NCBI GenBank assembly: GCA_965153355.1
Contig: OZ231127.1
Span: 97,340,001 to 97,404,000 of the forward strand
From: Flaccisagitta enflata
Taxonomy: Eukaryota; Chaetognatha; Sagittoidea; Aphragmophora
Length of the DNA stretch: 64,000 nt
Direction of reading: 5' to 3'
Shown: positions 58,945 to 64,000 of the stretch, in pieces
How the letters are laid out: the number at the start of each line of letters is the position of its first letter
How positions within the stretch are numbered: the stretch's first letter is position 1
Notes under the pieces: generated by a model
Databases searched by the model: none
What the model saw: only the letters and a program-made list of their open reading frames with translations
What the model was told of the DNA's origin: nothing
Program-made: the position numbers and the translations under genes

Positions 58945-59690
58945 TCTCACTATCTCACTCACATACAATCTACCACATAGGCACTGCCTCTTCAGCAAGA
59001 TCAGGTGAAAATAAATATCAACTGCAGGTTTTTTCATTGTTTTGTATAGAATCTATTTTTTGCATTACTGAACTAATAGAAGATAAAACTGTCAAGAGCG
59101 CTTGGAGATTTCTAATGTACCTGGTGGTTTTAAGCTTCCTTTTCCTGTAGATTCAACTGGGTATTTCAGAAATACTTTTTGTCAGCAAATTCGTATTTCT
59201 GGTGAGTTTCCATTCATTTGATAGGTCACATATATTTACATAGAAATAAGATTTTCAGCTTTTAAGCCACCGTTGCAAAATCGCAACGGTGGCTTAAAAA
59301 TGGGAAATTGCATTTTTGGATAAAATTGTATAGTGCTCCCTATCAAATGAATGGAATTCTTATCAGAATTCAAATATACACAAAAAGATTTTCGCAAGAC
59401 TAGAACTACATGAAAAAGGGTACAACCATCAATTTTATGAAAACCCAAAAGCTGGCTTTTGACAAGATTTATTTTTATTTTGAAGTCTACAAGGAGCTCA
59501 GATACTTGGCATACAAAATAAATGAAACTTGCTAAAGAATGTTACTTTTCTGATCTATGAGAAAGAGGGCAACGGTACCACTGACCATCTAACGCTTTTG
59601 CGACTAATTACTTTTTTTCTATGTTATTGAGCTTTTTGAGCAACCGCTCCTGCCCAGATGCCCCAGTGACCTTCTCCCGCAGCATCACTG
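58945..59690. other. Diverged right arm, no gene recognised
   Basis: Homologous to 49.3-49.9 kb inverted, with many differences. Contains the 17-bp-stem hairpin listed separately. Confidence 0.5.
59260..59299. repeat. Perfect hairpin, 17-bp stem, 6-nt loop
   Basis: Arms TTTTAAGCCACCGTTGC-like (59260-59276) and GCAACGGTGGCTTAAAA (59283-59299) around AAAATC. The left-arm homologue at 49605-49640 is shorter and mutated. Confidence 0.85.
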
Positions 59691-60659
59691 CCCACCATGC
59701 TGACTAGGTAGCTGTGGTCCGTCCTGCCCTGTCATCCTGCCTGTTTACCACAGCTTTAGCTTTTTTCACCACATGCCACGGTCATTTTAAGAGACTTTTG
59801 GCTCTTTGGTCTTATGGTTCTGGGCCAATCGCACGCCACCCTAAGGTAAGGCAGCCTCTGCTTTTCTCTTTTCTTTCTTCTTCTTTCTTCTTCTTCTTCT
59901 TCTCTTTCTTTCTTTCTTTCTTTCATTCTTTCTTTGGACACAGGACTGACAGACAAACACGGCTTATTTGCCGTTAAAAGGATTTTTGCCGGCTTAGGAA
60001 GGAAAATCATCAAATATCATACAATTAAGTAACAACAACAATAATGTATGCAATTTGCATTTAAAAACTGCGATTATATTGCATTGTTGCTTCTCTTTGT
60101 GACTCTTTCACATGCTGTCTGTCAGTACAGGGCTGGTCTATTGATCTGTTTATCCATCAGTCTAAAACAATGCCTTTTTTTGTTAGAGCTGTTTTTGCAT
60201 CGCAACCCCTGAAAATCTGCACCGGACTTGAGCAGCTGTGTATCCAGCCTTTTAAAACTCAACAATGAAAGGACTTTTTTTCATTATTGGTACTGTCAAT
60301 TGTTGTATGTCAGCTTTCATTACTGTAAAATTAGCTAAAGATTAACGATTAACGATGATTACTGATCAAGATTTACTGACTAACGACGATCAATTACAAA
60401 AATGTTCATTAGCACTCCTAAATGGGTTCTTTCAAGATATCTTGAAATAGATATATTTACAAATTCACCAACCCCATACACACTCAAAAATACAGACCAA
60501 CTCACAATAGATACACTAAAAACTATACACATATAACACTATACATTTATACAATAAATATAATTTTTGATATTTTCAAGATATCTTGAAATAGATAATA
60601 ATTGAAAAAGAAAGTGTCACTTGTAGAAAGCTAAAAAATTTTGCAATCCCTGCACAGCA

Positions 60660-60785
60660 TGCTGCAGCAGCATTAGTTGCGGACTGGTGAGCAGGGGTGG
60701 AAAACCTCGAAAAACACATTAGACAGACAGACGGACCGACCGACCGACGGACTGAAAAGTGGCTTAGCGTGTTTGCGACTAAATA
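60660..60785 (+). mobile_element. Hairpin-ended element in the right arm
   Basis: GCATTAGTTGCGGACTGGTG, AGCAGGGGTGGAAAACCTCG, GACGGACCGACCGACCGACG and TGGCTTAGCGTGTTTGCGAC then TAAA. Nearly identical mirror of 48121-48245. Confidence 0.7.
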
Positions 60786-60821
60786 TCAGCAAGGATTGAC
60801 TCAATCTGTCAATTCAATGAT

Positions 60822-60910
60822 GGCCGGCTGACGTGCCGGACAACGGCCACAAGACGCCGGAAAGCGGCCGGACAGCGGCCGATTGGCAGACAGCGGCCGG
60901 TCAGACGAAT
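60822..60910 (+). repeat. GC-rich GCGGCCG/GACA repeat at the outer palindrome edge
   Basis: GCCGGCTGACGTGCCGGACA, CGGCCACAAGACGCCGG, AAAGCGGCCGGACAGCGGCC and GACAGCGGCCGGTCAG: five CGGCC words in 90 bp, starting exactly where arm homology ends. Confidence 0.7.
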
Positions 60911-60997
60911 ATATGAAGACAGAAAGAAGGCGAGAACAAGACTAAAACGCCGATACTTAATAAACATGCAAATGAAGTCGGTATTCACACGAAAGGA

Positions 60998-61000
<3 letters not shown>

Positions 61001-61092
<92 letters not shown>
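61001..61092 (+). repeat. (GA)n microsatellite
   Basis: About 90 bp of GA, followed by AGACAGACA/GACAAAGAGACT-type repeats to about 61350. Confidence 0.95.
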
Positions 61093-61093
<1 letters not shown>

Positions 61094-61350
61094 AACAGGA
61101 AGAGAGACACAGCGAGAGAGAGAGAGAGCCACAGAGAAAGACAAACCGACAGAATGATAGACAAACAGACAGACAGACAATAAGGCAGACAAAGAGACTG
61201 ACAAAGAGACTGACATACAGATATACAGACAGACACAGAAATTGATAGAGACAGAGAATGACTGACTGGCAGACATGTACATGCATAGAGTGGGAACGAG
61301 AAAGTCACACAAAAACAGTAGACTGACTTTGTCAGTCTGACAGAGACTGA
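61093..61350 (+). repeat. Irregular (GACA)n-like repeats
   Basis: ACAGACAGACAGACAA, GACAAAGAGACTGACAAAGA and GACAGAGACTGACA words; cryptically simple DNA. Confidence 0.75.
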
Positions 61351-61546
61351 CAAAAAAACCGGGACTGACGGAAGAAGACAAACAGAAGACAAAAAGGCGA
61401 CGCAATCCTTCTTGCGTCACTGAGAGTGAATCACCCTACCCGAGCAATTGATAGAATTTCCGGCACAAAAGCTTGCGGTGGATCTAAGTTGCATAACCAA
61501 GGTGGATTTTAGTGCCGCACTAACTCTAGTAAATATGTTGCGAATA

Positions 61547-61605
61547 TTTTTCATTCGCGTGATACGCGACTCTACAGTCTACACCCCGTTTTGTCCGTCC
61601 GTCCC
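61547..61605 (-). mobile_element. Hairpin-ended element, type A tail
   Basis: ATTCGCGTGATACGCGACTC, TACACCCCGTTTTGTCCGTC. Hairpin arms TCGCGT/ACGCGA with a changed loop (GAT). It joins directly to a fold-back-class element. Confidence 0.65.
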
Positions 61606-62340
61606 TTTTTGGGCACTGGCCCCGAAAGGGATGAAGTCCTGTAGAACACAGGGGGACTTTCGTTTGTCCATTTGTTCATTCGTCCATTTGTCCATTCGTC
61701 CCCCCTATGCCCTCACAGGTCTGAAATCTGCCCTCTGAGGCCTGGAATCTGCCTTCTCAGGCCTGAAATCTACCGTTTGGGTAGTGACCCTGAAGGGGAC
61801 AAAGTCCTGTAGAACACAGGGAGACTTTTGTTCGTGCGTTTGGCCGTTTGGCCGTTCTTCCCCCCAGGCCCTCTCAGCCCTGAAATATGCCCTCTCAGGC
61901 CTGAAATCTACCCTCTCTGGCCTGAAATCTGCCCTCTCATGCCTGGAAAATGCCCTCTCAGGCCTGAAACCTGCTCTCCCAGGCCTGAAATCTGCCCTCT
62001 CAGGCATGGAATCTGCCCTATCAGGCCTGAAATCTGCCCTCTCAGGCCTGGAATCCGCACTTCCACGCTTGAAATCTGCTCTCTCAGGCCCTGAATCTTC
62101 CCTCTCAGGCCTGAAATCTGTCCTCTCAGGCCCTAAATGTTCCCTTTCAGATTCCAGGCCTGAGAGGGCTTATTTAAGGCCTGAGAGGGTAGATTCCAGG
62201 CCTGAAAGGGCTGGGAGGGCCTGGGGGGGGGCGGACGGACGGATGGACAAATGGACAAACGAAAGTCCCCCTGTGTTCTACAGGACTTTGTCGCCTTCGG
62301 GGCCGCAGCCCTGCTTCCTCTCACTCCAATTCACAATCAT
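61600..62340. mobile_element. Fold-back (D-class) element, long, with a 21-bp array that reverses
   Basis: Left terminal text GGGATGAAGTCCTGTAGAAC and ACAGGGGGACTTTCGTTTGT (61630-61670), inverted at the right as ACAAACGAAAGTCCCCCTGT and GTTCTACAGGACTTTGTCGC (62252-62293). A second plus-oriented end is inside at 61797. The array GGCCTGAAATCTGCCCTCTC (period 21) runs forward 61715-62145. At 62150 the units flip to CAGGCCTGAGAGGGC..AGATTC, making a natural hairpin. Confidence 0.8.
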
Positions 62341-62800
62341 GCAAAGCAGGGCAACGGGTATCGCTGACTACATATTGCCCCTTGGGCAACCTGTTCAGGC
62401 CTGAAATCTACCCTCTCAGGCCTTAAATAAGTTCTCTCAGGCCTTAAATGTAACCTCTCAGGCCTAAAATCTGCCCTCACAGGCCTAAAATCTATCCTCC
62501 CAGGCCTGAAATCTCCCCTCTCAGGTCTCAAATCTGTCCTCCCAAGCCTAAAATCTGTCCTCTCAGGCCTGGATCTGCCCTCTCAGATTCAAGAGAGGGC
62601 AGATTTCAGGCCTGAGAGGGTAGATTTCAGGCCTGAGAGGGAAGATTCCAGGCCTGTGAGGGCCTGGGGGGGTGGATGGATGGACAGACAAATGGACAAA
62701 TGAAAGCCCCCTGTGTTCTACAGGACTTTGTCCCTTCGGGGCTGCTGCCCTGCTTCCTCTCACTCGAATTGACAATCATGCAAAGCAGGGCAACGGGAAT
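62341..62800. mobile_element. Second fold-back (D-class) element with a reversing array
   Basis: CAAAGCAGGGCAACGGGTAT start, forward GGCCTGAAATCTACCCTCTC units 62395-62585, then reversed AGAGAGGGCAGATTTCAGGC units 62588-62660, GGATGGATGGACAGACAA, and the end AAGCCCCCTGTGTTCTACAG plus GACTTTGTCCCTTCGGGG. Another GCAAAGCAGGGCAACGGGAA follows at 62780. Confidence 0.8.
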
Positions 62801-62839
62801 CGCATTTATGGGCGATTTTGCATTACTGCTCCTGCCCAA

Positions 62840-63040
62840 ATGCATGAGTAGTCTTTTTGGGCAGGTAGAACGCAGGGGGGAATTTCGAGACGTCCTTCCT
62901 TCCGTCCTTCCATCTGTCCTTCTGTCCTTCCGTCCCCCCCCCCCCGTCGACCATCAAGGCCTCAAATTTGCCCTCCCAGGCTTCAATCTAGCCCTCCACA
63001 CCTCAAATCAGCCCTCTTGGCTTGAAGCATTAAGGGCCAT
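62840..63040 (+). mobile_element. Fold-back-class fragment
   Basis: TTTTTGGGCAGGTAGAACGC, AGGGGGGAATTTCGAGACGT, CCTTCCTTCCGTCCTTCC and then CAAGGCCTCAAATTTGCCCT-type units. The complementary end is not found. Confidence 0.6.
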
Positions 63041-63049
63041 GGACCTTAG

Positions 63050-63420
63050 GAGATCGTGCGCGAGAGCACCTCCAGACCCCATAGATGCAGAATTTTGAAT
63101 TCATGGTCACCACTACCTATGAAATCACTCCCTCCTTCAACTCTCTCTTGGGTGTAGGAGGAGGAGGATTTGTGGAGGACCTTTGGAGGACCTCCTCCTC
63201 CTCCAACACTTGAGGGCAAATCTGAATTCATCTATCAATATTGACCATAAAATCAGTTAGAATTTTTACATTGAGGTGTTTGGAGGAGGCAAAGTGAGTA
63301 ATGGAACCATGATTTGTTATATCATTTACAGTTGTTAAATCATGATTTTTTGTTTCTTTCAGAGTTTTCAAATCCTGGTTTTGTTGGAATAAATATTTAA
63401 TTGCTGGAAAGATAGTATAA
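63050..63420. other. No gene recognised; AGG-rich fold-back at 63156-63205
   Basis: GGTGTAGGAGGAGGAGGATT..TGGAGGACCTCCTCCTCCTCC: the AGGAGGAGGA/TCCTCCTCCT words can pair. No exon seen. Confidence 0.5.
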
Positions 63421-63424
63421 TTTT

Positions 63425-64000
63425 TTAGTCGCATGCACGCGACTCTACAACCCGCTCCGTCGGTCGGTCGGTCCGTCCGTCCGTCCGTCGGTCCGTCGGT
63501 AACACTTTGCTTTTTTGCGTCTTTTTGGGTCATCTGGAGTTATTTTGAGTCAATTTTTTGTTGTTTTTGGGAATTATTGGTTGCTTTTAATCATTTTTGG
63601 TCATTTTTGGTCATTTGGTCAATTTGGTCATTTTGGTCATTTTTGGTCATTTTTGGTCAATTTTGGTCAATTTTGCTCATTTTTGATCAATTTTGATCAA
63701 TTTTGATCATTTTTGATCATTTTTGGTCATTTTTGGTCATTTTTTGTCATTTTTTGTCATTTTTGTCATTTTGGTCATTTTGGTCGTTTTGGTCATTTTT
63801 GGTCATTTTTGATCACTTTTGATTATTTTTGATCATTTTTGATCTTTTTTTTTCAGTTTTGGTCATTTTGGTCATTTTTGGTCATTTTTGGTCATTTTTG
63901 GTCTTTTTTGGTCATTTTGGTCATTTTGGTCATTTTTGGTCATTTTTGGTCATTTTTGGTCATTTTTGGTCATTTTTGGTCATTTTGGTCATTTTGGTCA
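63425..64000 (-). mobile_element. Hairpin-ended element, type A tail, with a 10-bp TTTTTGGTCA array running off the window
   Basis: AGTCGCATGCACGCGACT (63427-63444), CTACAACCCGCTCCGTCGGT, GTCCGTCCGTCCGTCCGTCG tract, AACACTTTGCTTTTTTGCG. From about 63540 to the window end it is TCATTTTTGG units (period 10-11), the inverse of the AATGAC units at 33021-33865. The head lies beyond position 64000. Confidence 0.8.

Noticed and set aside
61828-62094. Pro/Leu/Cys-rich repeat proteins at 61.8-62.4 kb
   Set aside because: Direct translation of the 21-bp array; the array reverses direction within the same element.

Overview
The window looks like metazoan, probably invertebrate, nuclear DNA dominated by repeats. 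Evidence is a spliced TNF-ligand-like gene end (46526-48073), a C2H2/C2HC zinc-finger gene present twice, a two-ORF CR1/L2-like non-LTR retrotransposon, a Tc1/mariner remnant, a tRNA-derived SINE and very heavy microsatellite content. There is no operon structure. I could not place the species.

Layout: 1-1340 is mostly unremarkable DNA with a degenerate short element. 1340-11056 is almost continuous polypurine: a higher-order satellite of about 36 units, each a roughly 70-bp conserved core plus a GAA tract, grading into GAA/GAAAAA arrays. 11210-14540 holds two direct copies of a roughly 1-kb segment. 14.6-35.4 kb is a field of short non-autonomous elements (hairpin-ended elements with GACC/GACG tracts, fold-back elements with 20-21-bp minisatellite cores, MITEs, a SINE) among (GA)n, (CA)n, (GAA)n, (CAA)n and (TTTC)n arrays. 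36000-40470 is the retrotransposon, on the minus strand and broken. 43438-44041 is an internally deleted Tc1/mariner copy with its TIRs and TA flanks. 46526-48073 holds the last two recognisable exons of a TNF-like ligand. 48083-60821 is a large inverted duplication whose arms each carry one zinc-finger gene, both reading away from the centre and both with the same frameshift and internal stop. 60.8-64 kb returns to hairpin-ended and fold-back elements and ends inside a 10-bp minisatellite.

The strongest candidate for something undescribed is the family of short hairpin-ended elements. The 3' end is a hairpin followed by CTAAA, and a 9-10-bp motif near the 5' end is the inverted repeat of part of that hairpin. 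At least three versions occur (GTCGCGTGC/GCACGCGAC, GTTGCGGAC/GTCCGCAAC, ATGCGTCCTC/GAGGACGCAT), so both stem sides and the distant 5' motif change together. Several copies carry 10-11-bp minisatellite arrays inside. This recalls non-autonomous Helentron (HINE) architecture, but no Rep/helicase gene is present and the class is inference.

All calls were made by eye from the sequence; no search was run. Identity and boundary statements are approximate unless a base position is given.
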